Shown here piece by piece: positions 26,532 through 34,064 of a stretch of 42,375 nt of DNA (its first letter is position 1; each line of letters starts with the position of its first letter). The DNA comes from an uncultured Pelagibacteraceae bacterium (GTDB lineage: Bacteria > Pseudomonadota > Alphaproteobacteria > Pelagibacterales > Pelagibacteraceae): the NCBI GenBank assembly GCA_902521075.1, contig CABYQM010000010.1, forward strand, positions 1 through 42,375, in the 5' to 3' direction. The position numbers were made by a program, and so were the translations under genes. A model generated the notes under the pieces. It saw only the letters and a list, made by a program, of their open reading frames with translations. It made no database searches and was not told where the DNA came from.

Positions 26532-26906
26532 ATGGACGCAAAAGAAGTAGTTAAAAAAGGATATGAACTTTTTGGCAAAGGAGATATGGAGGGATTTATG
26601 GAAATGGTACATGATGATATCACTTGGATTTATCCTGGGGATAAGCATCCAATGTCAGGAACTCATAAAGGCAAAGAGGCATATATGAAAACCATGATGC
26701 AAGTTCCAAATCTTTGGAGTAATTTTTCAGTAACCCCTGATATGATGATTAGTGAGGGGAATAAAGTGTTTGTTAAAGCAACTGCTAAGGCAGATGGCAT
26801 GGATACTATTTTTGGTCATTATTTTGAAGTAGGCGATGATGGTAAACTGACATTATTTATTGCGTTTGATGACACACTAAGCATGTTCAATGCAATTAAG
26901 AAGTAA
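26532..26906 (+). CDS. NTF2-like (SnoaL-type) protein
   Basis: 124 residues, one cone-shaped alpha/beta domain: VVKKGYELFGKGDMEGFMEMVHDDITWIYPG, HPMSGTHKGKEAYMKTM, VKATAKADGMDTIFGHYFEV. Such proteins bind or isomerise small molecules; Asp/His residues in the pocket (HDDITW) may be catalytic. Good ribosome-binding site (AAGGAA). First gene of a compact run of ten small genes ending at 30317; six bases to the next gene. Confidence 0.82.
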   Translation: MDAKEVVKKGYELFGKGDMEGFMEMVHDDITWIYPGDKHPMSGTHKGKEAYMKTMMQVPNLWSNFSVTPDMMISEGNKVFVKATAKADGMDTIFGHYFEVGDDGKLTLFIAFDDTLSMFNAIKK

Positions 26907-26912
26907 GAGTTT

Positions 26913-27380
26913 ATGAAAAAATTATATTTTATTTTAATTTTCGTATTTATGTCGAGTACAGCTTTTGCTGAGCAAGGACAAATTAAACAAACTGGTTTTT
27001 TCTCTGGCACTTCTAAAGTTATAGGTGATGATAAAGGCAATTTTTCGATAATATATGAAGGAACTATTGGTAATAAAGCTATTGAGGGAACAACTTTTGG
27101 TGACAGATCTTCATCATATTGTGTTGGATCAATTGTTGGACTTAAAGGAAAAGGTTTTGAGACAGGCGTTTGTATAAACAAATTTGAAGATGGTAGTACT
27201 ACAACAACACATTACGAAGGCGTAATGGGAAAAATATTAAGATGGAAGTTTGTAAGTGGAACAGGGAAATATGAGAATATTTCTGGAGGTGGAACAACAT
27301 CTTATGCGCAAATTGATTCAGCTAAAGATGGAGTTGTACAATCTTACAATCAAATCGTTGGTACTTATAATTTGAACTAA
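26913..27380 (+). CDS. Secreted small beta-barrel-like protein (allene-oxide-cyclase-barrel/lipocalin-like), unknown function
   Basis: 155 residues with a signal peptide (MKKLYFILIFVFMSSTAFA, cleavage before E20). The mature part is rich in short beta-strands; the segment WKFVSGTGKYENISGGGTTSYA resembles the GTGKYxxIxGGG hallmark of allene-oxide-cyclase-barrel-like bacterial proteins. Two cysteines (C70 and C87) could form a disulfide in the periplasm. No enzyme activity can be assigned. Sits between the NTF2-like and secreted cupin genes on one transcript. Confidence 0.72.
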   Translation: MKKLYFILIFVFMSSTAFAEQGQIKQTGFFSGTSKVIGDDKGNFSIIYEGTIGNKAIEGTTFGDRSSSYCVGSIVGLKGKGFETGVCINKFEDGSTTTTHYEGVMGKILRWKFVSGTGKYENISGGGTTSYAQIDSAKDGVVQSYNQIVGTYNLN

Positions 27381-27393
27381 CCGAAAGGAAAAA

Positions 27394-27792
27394 ATGAAAA
27401 AAACAATTTCAGTATTAATTTTAAGTTTATTTACAGCTAATGTTTACGCAGATAGCCATGTAAAGAGAATTTTATCAACAAGTCAAACAGGAATGGGAAA
27501 TGATATTGTATACCCTACAGGAAAAGCAAAAATAACAGCTTTTGAATTTACTGTACCTGTAGGAGCTCCAGTAACTCCTCATACGCACTCATTTCCAGTT
27601 CTAATTATGATTCAGCAAGGTGAAATTGAATTAATTCATGAAGGAAAAACCCAAGTATTCAAAGCTGGTGATGCATTTGTTGAAGATGTTGGAATTGTAC
27701 ACGAGTCGAAAAATATTGGAAATGTTCCAGTTAAAGCGATTGTAGTTGCAATTGGTGTCGAAGGACAGAAAATTATGACACCGGTAAAATAA
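27394..27792 (+). CDS. Secreted single-domain cupin
   Basis: 132 residues with a signal peptide (MKKTISVLILSLFTANVYA, cleavage before D20). Cupin motif 1 has H63 and H65 in TPHTHSFPVL but lacks the usual Glu; motif 2 has H103 in GDAFVEDVGIVHESKN. Three His ligands could still hold a metal. A periplasmic cupin can act on small organic ligands. Preceded by a GAAAGGAAAA ribosome-binding site; 13 bases after the previous gene. Confidence 0.85.
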   Translation: MKKTISVLILSLFTANVYADSHVKRILSTSQTGMGNDIVYPTGKAKITAFEFTVPVGAPVTPHTHSFPVLIMIQQGEIELIHEGKTQVFKAGDAFVEDVGIVHESKNIGNVPVKAIVVAIGVEGQKIMTPVK

Positions 27793-27805
27793 AAAGGAAA
27801 AAGAA

Positions 27806-28096
27806 ATGATCATAAAAATAGAAGAAAATATAAAATCATTTTCATCTTGGATGAATATGGTAAAAGCGAATGCTGAAAAAATTAAAGGATTTGGTGCTAC
27901 TATTATTTTTGCGGGTGTATCTAAAGAAGACCCTTCAAAATTTACTGTAATCGTTAAGTATGCAACCATGCAAGGTTTTGAAGCATTTAAAAATGACAAA
28001 GAACTTCATGCAGCAAGAGCTGAAGCAGGTGTGGATTTAGATTCAGCAAAGGTTACACCAATGCATGAAGATTTTATGGAAAATTTTAGTGGATAA
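27806..28096 (+). CDS. Small alpha/beta protein, 96 aa (DUF3764-like)
   Basis: 96 residues: MIIKIEENIKSFSSWMNMVKANAEKIK start, central strands ATIIFAGVSKEDPSKFTVIVKYA, then MQGFEAFKNDKELHAARAEAGVD. The layout fits a ferredoxin-like dimeric alpha/beta-barrel protein such as DUF3764 or antibiotic-biosynthesis-monooxygenase relatives. No catalytic residues recognised. Ribosome-binding site AAGGAAAAAG present. Confidence 0.75.
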   Translation: MIIKIEENIKSFSSWMNMVKANAEKIKGFGATIIFAGVSKEDPSKFTVIVKYATMQGFEAFKNDKELHAARAEAGVDLDSAKVTPMHEDFMENFSG

Positions 28097-28123
28097 ACAA
28101 TTAATATAAAGAAAGGATAAATT

Positions 28124-28414
28124 ATGGAAACAGAAACATTAGTCGTAGCTCACCTTAAAGAAGGAATGCTAGAAAAGTTTATGGGCTTTATGCAATCAGA
28201 TGCTGGTATGGCAGAGAGATCGAAAGTTGCAAATGTATCAAAAACAATTGGAACAGTTGCACCTGACAAAAAAACAGTAATGTTTAAAATTTTTGTGACC
28301 GATAAAGCTGCCCTTAAAGCTTTTATAGATGGAAGCAATCCAGTATCAGGTCCAGTTATGAAAGAAGTTATGGAAAGTTACAGTGTCTACGAATTAAATA
28401 AAGTAGATATGTAA
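28124..28414 (+). CDS. Small alpha/beta protein, 96 aa (ABM-like dimeric barrel)
   Basis: 96 residues, same length as its two neighbours. Pattern: LVVAHLKEGMLEKFMGFMQSD, then VSKTIGTVAPDKKTVMFKIFVTDKAALKAFIDGSNPVSGPVMKEV, ending VYELNKVDM. This beta-alpha-beta arrangement is that of dimeric ferredoxin-like barrels. Looks distantly related to the preceding protein. Ribosome-binding site GAAAGGA. Function unknown. Confidence 0.72.
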   Translation: METETLVVAHLKEGMLEKFMGFMQSDAGMAERSKVANVSKTIGTVAPDKKTVMFKIFVTDKAALKAFIDGSNPVSGPVMKEVMESYSVYELNKVDM

Positions 28415-28437
28415 TAAATTTTGTAATAAAGTTTGTA

Positions 28438-28728
28438 ATGCCTTCAGGATATATCATATTAAATATTAATGTGTTAAATCCTGAAAATTACAAAGAGTAT
28501 TTGGAAAAAGCTCCTCCAACTGCTCAAATGTTTGGTGGCGAATACATAATAAGAGGTGGCGAAAATGAAGTCATTGAAGGTGAGTGGAAATATCCAAGAA
28601 CTGTTGTAATTAAATTCCCATCTTATGAAAAAGTTTTTGAGTGGTACAATTCAGAAATATATAAACCTATCAGACAAATTAGATTAGATAATACAGTATC
28701 AAATACATTAATAATTAAAGGAGCATAA
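28438..28728 (+). CDS. DUF1330 family protein
   Basis: 96 residues. MPSGYIILNINVLNPENYKEYLEKAPPTAQMFGGEYIIRGG and EGEWKYPRTVVIKFPSYEKVFEWYNSEIYKPIRQIR are diagnostic of DUF1330, a dimeric alpha/beta-barrel family often found near catabolic genes. Biochemical role not established. Weak ribosome-binding site; the leader contains TTTGTAAT repeated twice just before the ATG. Confidence 0.9.
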   Translation: MPSGYIILNINVLNPENYKEYLEKAPPTAQMFGGEYIIRGGENEVIEGEWKYPRTVVIKFPSYEKVFEWYNSEIYKPIRQIRLDNTVSNTLIIKGA

Positions 28729-28739
28729 AGGAGAAAAAA

Positions 28740-29060
28740 ATGTCAATATTAGAAAAATATAGTGCTGCAATTAAGAATAAAGATGAAGCAGCAATGAACG
28801 AACTTTTGCATGATGATTTTAAATTCACAATGCATAAATCAGGGAGTGTTTTAACTAAAGGTGATGTTATCAAATGGGCAATGAGTGGTGATATCAAGCA
28901 AGATAAAACTAGAATTGTTTATGAAAATGATGAAGTTGGTGTTCACCATGCGTTCGTAACATTTGATGATGGTAATGTAGAAGCAGTTATGGCAGTCTAC
29001 AAATACCAAGATGGGAAAATGATTAGTTTAGAAACTGGCGCAACACCAATGCCAAAATAA
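28740..29060 (+). CDS. NTF2-like (SnoaL-type) small protein
   Basis: 106 residues, one NTF2-like domain: ILEKYSAAIKNKDEAAMNELLHDDFKFTMHKSG, LTKGDVIKWAMSGDI, VGVHHAFVTFDDGNVEAVMAVYKYQDGKMI. Second such protein of the run (the first is at 26532). Strong AAGGAG ribosome-binding site. Its stop is directly followed by the GTG start of the next gene. Confidence 0.82.
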   Translation: MSILEKYSAAIKNKDEAAMNELLHDDFKFTMHKSGSVLTKGDVIKWAMSGDIKQDKTRIVYENDEVGVHHAFVTFDDGNVEAVMAVYKYQDGKMISLETGATPMPK

Positions 29061-29657
29061 GTGAAGAACATAGATTTCTATTTTTCTATCGGAAGTACTT
29101 ATACTTATCTTTCGGTCACTCGAGCACTAGAAGCAGAAAAACAACATCAAATTAAGTTTAGCTGGACTCCTTTTAGTGTGAGAGCAATAATGAAAGAAAT
29201 GAACAATGTTCCGTTTCCTAAAGAAAAAAAAAATAAAGTAGATTACATGTGGAGGGACATAGAAAGACGAGCAAAAAATTATGGATTTTTTGCCAAAACA
29301 CCAGTCCCTTACCCTTTAACAGAATTTGATTTAGCTAATAAAATTGCAATATTAGGTTTAAAAAATAACTGGGGTGTAGATTACGTTCAGCTTACGTATA
29401 AACGATGGTTTCAAGAAGGAAAAGAGCCTGCTGTTGAACCCAACTTGAGTGAAATCTGCGAAAAACTAAGCTTAGATAAAGAAAAGATTGTTTCAGAGGC
29501 AAGCTCTGAGGAAATAAATAATATTTATTTATCAAATACAGAAAAAGCTAGAAAAAACAAAATATTTGGAAGTCCGTCATTTGTTGTAAAAAATGAAATA
29601 TTCTGGGGAGATGATAGAATGGAAGATGCAATCAAATGGTCGAAGGCAAATGAATAA
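29061..29657 (+). CDS. 2-hydroxychromene-2-carboxylate isomerase / DsbA-like GST-kappa family protein
   Basis: 198 residues starting at a GTG that follows the previous stop without a gap. The N-terminal DFYFSIGSTYTYLSV corresponds to the family's DFYFDxxSPYxYL with the catalytic Ser at about position 12; GSPSFVVKNEIFWGDDRMEDAIKW is the family's C-terminal GVPTFVxxxExFxGxDR block. Members are glutathione-dependent isomerases of aromatic-degradation intermediates, or DsbA-like oxidoreductases; no CxxC is present, so isomerase/GST-like chemistry is favoured. Overlaps the next gene by eight bases. Confidence 0.9.
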   Translation: MKNIDFYFSIGSTYTYLSVTRALEAEKQHQIKFSWTPFSVRAIMKEMNNVPFPKEKKNKVDYMWRDIERRAKNYGFFAKTPVPYPLTEFDLANKIAILGLKNNWGVDYVQLTYKRWFQEGKEPAVEPNLSEICEKLSLDKEKIVSEASSEEINNIYLSNTEKARKNKIFGSPSFVVKNEIFWGDDRMEDAIKWSKANE

Positions 29658-29985
29658 TATAACTGCTTATATAATTTTATTAATCGCAGTAATTCTTGGA
29701 ACAGCATCTAACAGTTTTGCTAAAAGTGCTCAAGGTTTTACATTATTAATACCTAGTATAATCACAGCAGTAACAATTGTTGGATGCATGTATACTTTGT
29801 CTTTAGTTATGAAAAGTATACCAGTTGGAATAACATATGCCTCTTTTGCAGGCTTATGTATAATTGCAACAGCTGCTGTTGGTGTTATAAAATTTAATCA
29901 AGTACCAAATTTTTATACAATAATTGGATTGATTTTAATTATATCGGGTGTCTTAATAGTTAACTTATTAGGAACAAATAAATGA
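29650..29985 (+). CDS. SMR-type small membrane transporter, subunit 1 (lacks the essential Glu)
   Basis: 111 residues from the ATG at 29650 (MNNITAYIIL); the frame extends upstream but that lies inside the previous gene. Four membrane helices as in EmrE/QacE. In EmrE the proton- and drug-binding Glu14 lies eight residues before a conserved Lys; here that Lys is K25 (NSFAKSAQGF) and the matching position is Gly17. No acidic residue occurs in helix 1. Probably half of a heterodimer with the next gene, whose start overlaps its stop by four bases (ATGA). Confidence 0.87.
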   Translation: MNNITAYIILLIAVILGTASNSFAKSAQGFTLLIPSIITAVTIVGCMYTLSLVMKSIPVGITYASFAGLCIIATAAVGVIKFNQVPNFYTIIGLILIISGVLIVNLLGTNK

Positions 29986-30317
29986 AACCATTATCTGGTT
30001 ATATTTATTTGGTATTAGCTATATCAACAGGAATTGCTGCAAATAGTTTTGCTAAAATTTCAGATGGATTTTCAAAATTAACTCCAACGATATTATCAAT
30101 AGCTTTTATGTGTATAACTATGTATGGACTTGCAAAAGCAATGTCTATGATACCAGTAGGTTTTACTTATGCTACTTATAGTGGGATAACAGTGGCTGCT
30201 ATTTTAGTCTTCGGTATGATTAAATATAACCAGATACCAAATATGTACGGGTTAATTGGGATTTTTTTAATAGTTATTGGTGTTGTAATGGTTAATTATC
30301 TTGGAAGAATTAATTAG
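29982..30317 (+). CDS. SMR-type small membrane transporter, subunit 2 (lacks the essential Glu)
   Basis: 111 residues, same length and layout as its partner: IYLVLAISTGIAANSFAKISDGF in helix 1, then GFTYATYSGITVAAILVFGM in the helix-3 region. The Glu14-equivalent is again Gly17. Paired SMR genes usually form heterodimers (EbrAB, MdtIJ type). Stop overlaps the convergent EamA gene by four bases. Confidence 0.87.
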   Translation: MKPLSGYIYLVLAISTGIAANSFAKISDGFSKLTPTILSIAFMCITMYGLAKAMSMIPVGFTYATYSGITVAAILVFGMIKYNQIPNMYGLIGIFLIVIGVVMVNYLGRIN

Positions 30318-31213
30318 CTTTTATTAAGTAATAAAATTAGTACACCTACTACAAATATAATTATCCCTAAAATTTCTGTAATTTTGACTTTTTCTTTAAA
30401 CATATACTTTGAAGACACATAGCTAAATAATAATTCTATTTGGCCGATAGCTCTTACGAATGAAGACTGTATTAACGTAAAAGCATAAAACCAAGATAAT
30501 GTTGCAAGAAATCCAGCTAATCCTGCTGTCAAACATTCATACTTGTTTTCATATAACTTTTTAAACTGTGACTTTTCAAATATAATTAAATAAATAGTAA
30601 CTAATGTTGTTTGTATAACTAGACCAAAAAAGAGTGTTGCTATAGCTTTTTCAAAGTTATTACTAAAATTTTCCAATGTTAATGCTGCTGCTCTAAAATA
30701 TACAACGCTTAAACCTAAGAATAGTCCTGCGGATAAACCAATTAAAGTTGTTTTTGAAAATAAGTTTTTTTGAAATAAACTTAAGTCTTTAATCGATAAT
30801 ATAATTACTCCAATTGTAGATACGATAATACCTGTTATTCCAAATTTATTTAATTTGTCTCCTATTATCAAATATTCAAAAATTGCAACCTGAATAACCT
30901 CAGTCTTACTTAATGAAGTTCCAACTACAAAATTAGCAAATCTAAATAAGTAAAGTAAAACAAATGTAAAAATTATTTGGAAAATTGAACCTAATAATAC
31001 GTTAAATATAAATTTTTTTTGACTTAGAATTTCAGGGATTACATTTAAGTCTTGAAAATACAAAAAAAATAAAATTGTCCCAAATGGTAATGCAAAAGCA
31101 AATCTTACATAAGTAGATGCAATAGTTGATACCTTTTGATTAAGTTTTTTCTGTAAAGTTGATCTAAGATTTTGAAAAAAAGCCCCAGAAATAGCTACAA
31201 TTATCCAATTCAT
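30314..31213 (-). CDS. EamA/DMT superfamily transporter
   Basis: 299 residues with ten membrane helices in two EamA repeats (first ~1-135, second ~150-299). Typical segments: NWIIVAISGAFFQNLRSTLQ, LFRFANFVVGTSLSKTEVIQ, FLATLSWFYAFTLIQSSFVR, IGQIELLFSYVSSKYMFKEK. Exports metabolites such as amino acids or nucleosides; substrate unknown. Divergent from the TRAP operon with a 75-base gap that contains the 10-base palindrome AAGTCGACTT (31244-31253). Confidence 0.9.
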   Translation of the reverse strand: MNWIIVAISGAFFQNLRSTLQKKLNQKVSTIASTYVRFAFALPFGTILFFLYFQDLNVIPEILSQKKFIFNVLLGSIFQIIFTFVLLYLFRFANFVVGTSLSKTEVIQVAIFEYLIIGDKLNKFGITGIIVSTIGVIILSIKDLSLFQKNLFSKTTLIGLSAGLFLGLSVVYFRAAALTLENFSNNFEKAIATLFFGLVIQTTLVTIYLIIFEKSQFKKLYENKYECLTAGLAGFLATLSWFYAFTLIQSSFVRAIGQIELLFSYVSSKYMFKEKVKITEILGIIIFVVGVLILLLNKS

Positions 31214-31288
31214 TGATGATTATTAATATTGTATTTAATTTTAAAGTCGACTTAAATAGTCTCATTTAACAAAAAAGAGGGAAATAAC

Positions 31289-32278
31289 ATGAAAATCTTT
31301 AAAAGAATAATATTTTCTCTGATTTTCGTTTCTTTTGCCAGTGCAAGTTTGGCAGAAACAAAAATGAGAATTACACTTCAATTACCATTAAAGGCTCACT
31401 TAGGTCAGAACCTTTTGGTATTTAAAAAAGAATTAGAATCAAGATCAGACATTAAAGTTGAGATTTACGACTCTGCGCAACTTTACAAAGATAAAGAAGT
31501 TCCACAAGCTGTTGGTTCAGGAGCAATCGAAGCTGGTGTTGCATCTATAACAAGATTTGCAGGAACTAATCCTGAAGTTGATGTTTTCTATCTTCCATTC
31601 TTATTTGACTCAGAACAAAAAGTAAGAAAAGCAACTCAAGCTGGATCCGAGATAAGAGCTATTCTTGATCCTGCAATAGCAAAGACTGGAGCAGTTCCAC
31701 TTTATTATCAAGCTTATGGGTCAGCAATTATGTTATCCAATGGTGGTCCGATGAAAACTCCAGCTGACTTTAAAGATAAAAAAATTAGAGTATTTGGAAA
31801 AACACTTGGAGCTTTTGTGAGTTCTTTAGGTGGTAAACCAGCATTAATATCTGGATCTGAGCAATATTTAGCTTACCAAAGAAATACAGTTGATGCAGGT
31901 ATGACTGGTGTATCTGGTGTAAAATCTAGAAAATTATATCAAGTAATGGATACTTTAACTGTTACAAATCATGGCGATATCGAATTCGTTGTTGTTGCTA
32001 ATGATAAATGGCTAAGCTCATTAACTCAAAAACAAAGAGACGCTATAGCTGAAGCATCAAAAGTAGCTGAAAAAGCTGTTAGAGATGACATGGCTAACAT
32101 CGAGGCTGGCGCTTACAAAGAAGCAAAAGCAAATGGAATGAACATTGTAAACCTAAGTAGTTCTGAAGTTTCTGCTCTTAAAAAAGCATCGTCATCTGTT
32201 ATTGATGATTACATTTCTAGAACAGGTGGAGCTGGTGGAGTTGGTGATCAACTTGTAAAAGCTGCAAACAAACTTTAA
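31289..32278 (+). CDS. dctP: TRAP transporter solute-binding protein (DctP family)
   Basis: 329 residues with signal peptide (cleavage after SLA, about residue 22). DctP hallmarks: YDSAQLYKDKEVPQAVGSGAIEAG split over 60-83, FKDKKIRVFGKTLGAFVSSLGG with R167, the usual carboxylate-binding Arg, and EQYLAYQRNTVDAGMTG (191-207). Binds an organic (probably hydroxy- or keto-) acid in the periplasm. Clear GAGGG ribosome-binding site. A strong hairpin follows before dctQ. The downstream lyase and dehydrogenase suggest the substrate is catabolised by them. Confidence 0.95.
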   Translation: MKIFKRIIFSLIFVSFASASLAETKMRITLQLPLKAHLGQNLLVFKKELESRSDIKVEIYDSAQLYKDKEVPQAVGSGAIEAGVASITRFAGTNPEVDVFYLPFLFDSEQKVRKATQAGSEIRAILDPAIAKTGAVPLYYQAYGSAIMLSNGGPMKTPADFKDKKIRVFGKTLGAFVSSLGGKPALISGSEQYLAYQRNTVDAGMTGVSGVKSRKLYQVMDTLTVTNHGDIEFVVVANDKWLSSLTQKQRDAIAEASKVAEKAVRDDMANIEAGAYKEAKANGMNIVNLSSSEVSALKKASSSVIDDYISRTGGAGGVGDQLVKAANKL

Positions 32279-32290
32279 ATCGTATAAATA

Positions 32291-32310
32291 CCCCGCACTT
32301 AAGTGCGGGG
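32291..32310 (+). terminator. Terminator-like hairpin between dctP and dctQ
   Basis: Perfect 20-base palindrome CCCCGCACTTAAGTGCGGGG (8-base-pair stem with a UUAA loop) followed by TTTT. It begins 12 bases after the dctP stop; the dctQ ATG comes 7 bases after it, so a ribosome-binding region would be partly inside the stem. Likely causes partial termination and weak dctQM translation relative to dctP. Confidence 0.85.
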
Positions 32311-32317
32311 TTTTCAA

Positions 32318-32794
32318 ATGAATACCTACGACAAAATTGTAAAATATTCTGGCTATTTAGCTTCAGCGTTATTTATTATGATAGGCTTTATAGTTTCTTA
32401 TGAAGTTATCATGAGATACATATTTAATTCACCTACTATTTGGGTAAACGAAATTTCTCGATTTTTACAAATTTGGGCTACTTATTTAGCTTTAACTTAT
32501 ACTTTTCATAAAAATGATTTTATAAGAATAACAGTTATATATGACAAAGTAGGAGATAAAGGAAAAAAGATATTAGATTTAATAAGTGCAATATTCATTT
32601 TAATTTTTAGTGGATTTGTACTTTATTATGGATGGTTAATTGCTTACGACTCTCTTAAAGTTGGAAGAACAAGCTCTACAATTTTAGATGTTCCATCCTT
32701 TCTTACAGAATTTGCGATACCATTATGTTTTGCATTTTTGGTATTAAGAGTGCTTTTCGAAGTACCTAAATACATCAAAGATATAATTAAATGA
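32318..32794 (+). CDS. dctQ: TRAP transporter small permease (DctQ family)
   Basis: 158 residues from the ATG at 32318 (MNTYDKIVKYSG). A longer GTG-start frame at 32303 would begin inside the hairpin and is rejected. Four membrane helices, with the family's FIVSYEVIMRYIFNSPTIWVNEISRFLQIW region. Assists DctM in the inner membrane. Overlaps dctM by four bases (ATGA). Confidence 0.93.
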   Translation: MNTYDKIVKYSGYLASALFIMIGFIVSYEVIMRYIFNSPTIWVNEISRFLQIWATYLALTYTFHKNDFIRITVIYDKVGDKGKKILDLISAIFILIFSGFVLYYGWLIAYDSLKVGRTSSTILDVPSFLTEFAIPLCFAFLVLRVLFEVPKYIKDIIK

Positions 32795-34062
32795 CAGTAG
32801 CAATAATCTTATTTTTGTTATTTTTTGTGCTTTTTTTAGGAGTGCCAATAGCATTTGGTTTAGGTTCTATAGGATTGGGTTTAATGTTATTTGGAGATAT
32901 TTCTCCTTTAATGATCCCACAAACTTTTTACAGTGTGGCAGATAACTTTATTTTATTAGCTGTTCCGATGTTTTTGATGATGTCTAATATATTATTAAAA
33001 GCAGGTGTTGGAGAAGATCTTTTTAATTTTGCTCAAAGCTGGGTTGGAAATTTTCCAGGCGGTTTAGCAATAGCAACTATAGTTTCTTGCAGTATTTTTG
33101 CTGCTATATCTGGATCATCAGTGGCTACTGCAGCAACAATCTCAACTGTAGCATTTCCTGCAATGATTAATAGAGGTTATCACAGAAACTTTACTTTAGG
33201 TATTTTGGCAGCGGGTGGAACTTTAGGGATTTTAATTCCTCCATCAATTCCAATGATTGTTTATGCATTTGTTGTTGAAGAGTCTGTACTAAGTATGTTT
33301 CTTGCAGGAATTGGGCCAGGAATAGTTTTAGCATTATTTTTTATTATCTTTTCAGTTTTTTACGTGAAATTTTTTAATAAAGAAGTTCAAAATGTATCCA
33401 GTACTTTAGAAGAAAAAATTAAATACACAAAAAGAGGTTTGCCAATATTATTAATGGCCTTCATCATGCTAGGTGGAATTTATGCTGGAATTTATACACC
33501 AACAGAAGCAGGTGGTATTGGTTTTTTAATATCATTTATCTATGTTGTGGCTAAAAAAAGATTAGATTTTAAAGGTTTTATCGAAGCTGGTTTGGAGACA
33601 ATGAAAACTACAGTTACTATATTTATAATTATTGCAGGAGCTAAAGTTTTTGGTAAAGCAATTTCTCTTTATAGAATTCCTCAAGATTTATCATCTTTCA
33701 TAGTTACTAATATTAATGAGACTGGTTTATTTATACTTGTTGTTTGTATTACTTTGTTAATCTTAGGATTTATAATGGAAACTCTTTCATTAATTTTAAT
33801 CATGATGCCTATATTTTCGATTTCAATCGCTGCAATGAATATTGATTTAATTTGGTTTGGAATAATTTTTACACTAATGATTGAGTGTGCATTAATTACA
33901 CCACCTGTTGGACTAAATATTTATGTTCTCCAAGCAATTGGTAAAGCAAAAATGTCAGAAATAGCTAAAGGTGTGATACCTTTTGTCATTATAATGTTAT
34001 TTACAGTATTTGTTATTTACTTATTCCCTGACCTAGCATTATATATACCTTTTAAATTATAA
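32791..34062 (+). CDS. dctM: TRAP transporter large permease (DctM family)
   Basis: 423 residues, about 12 membrane helices, standard length. DctM blocks: VPIAFGLGSIGLGLMLFG, PMFLMMSNILLKAGVGEDLF, AISGSSVATAATISTVAFPAM, GTLGILIPPSIPMIVYAF, TPTEAGGIGF and ITPPVGLNIYVLQ. Sodium-coupled import in complex with DctQ. Two bases before the lyase gene, confirming a transport-plus-catabolism operon. Confidence 0.96.
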   Translation: MTVAIILFLLFFVLFLGVPIAFGLGSIGLGLMLFGDISPLMIPQTFYSVADNFILLAVPMFLMMSNILLKAGVGEDLFNFAQSWVGNFPGGLAIATIVSCSIFAAISGSSVATAATISTVAFPAMINRGYHRNFTLGILAAGGTLGILIPPSIPMIVYAFVVEESVLSMFLAGIGPGIVLALFFIIFSVFYVKFFNKEVQNVSSTLEEKIKYTKRGLPILLMAFIMLGGIYAGIYTPTEAGGIGFLISFIYVVAKKRLDFKGFIEAGLETMKTTVTIFIIIAGAKVFGKAISLYRIPQDLSSFIVTNINETGLFILVVCITLLILGFIMETLSLILIMMPIFSISIAAMNIDLIWFGIIFTLMIECALITPPVGLNIYVLQAIGKAKMSEIAKGVIPFVIIMLFTVFVIYLFPDLALYIPFKL

Positions 34063-34064
34063 AT

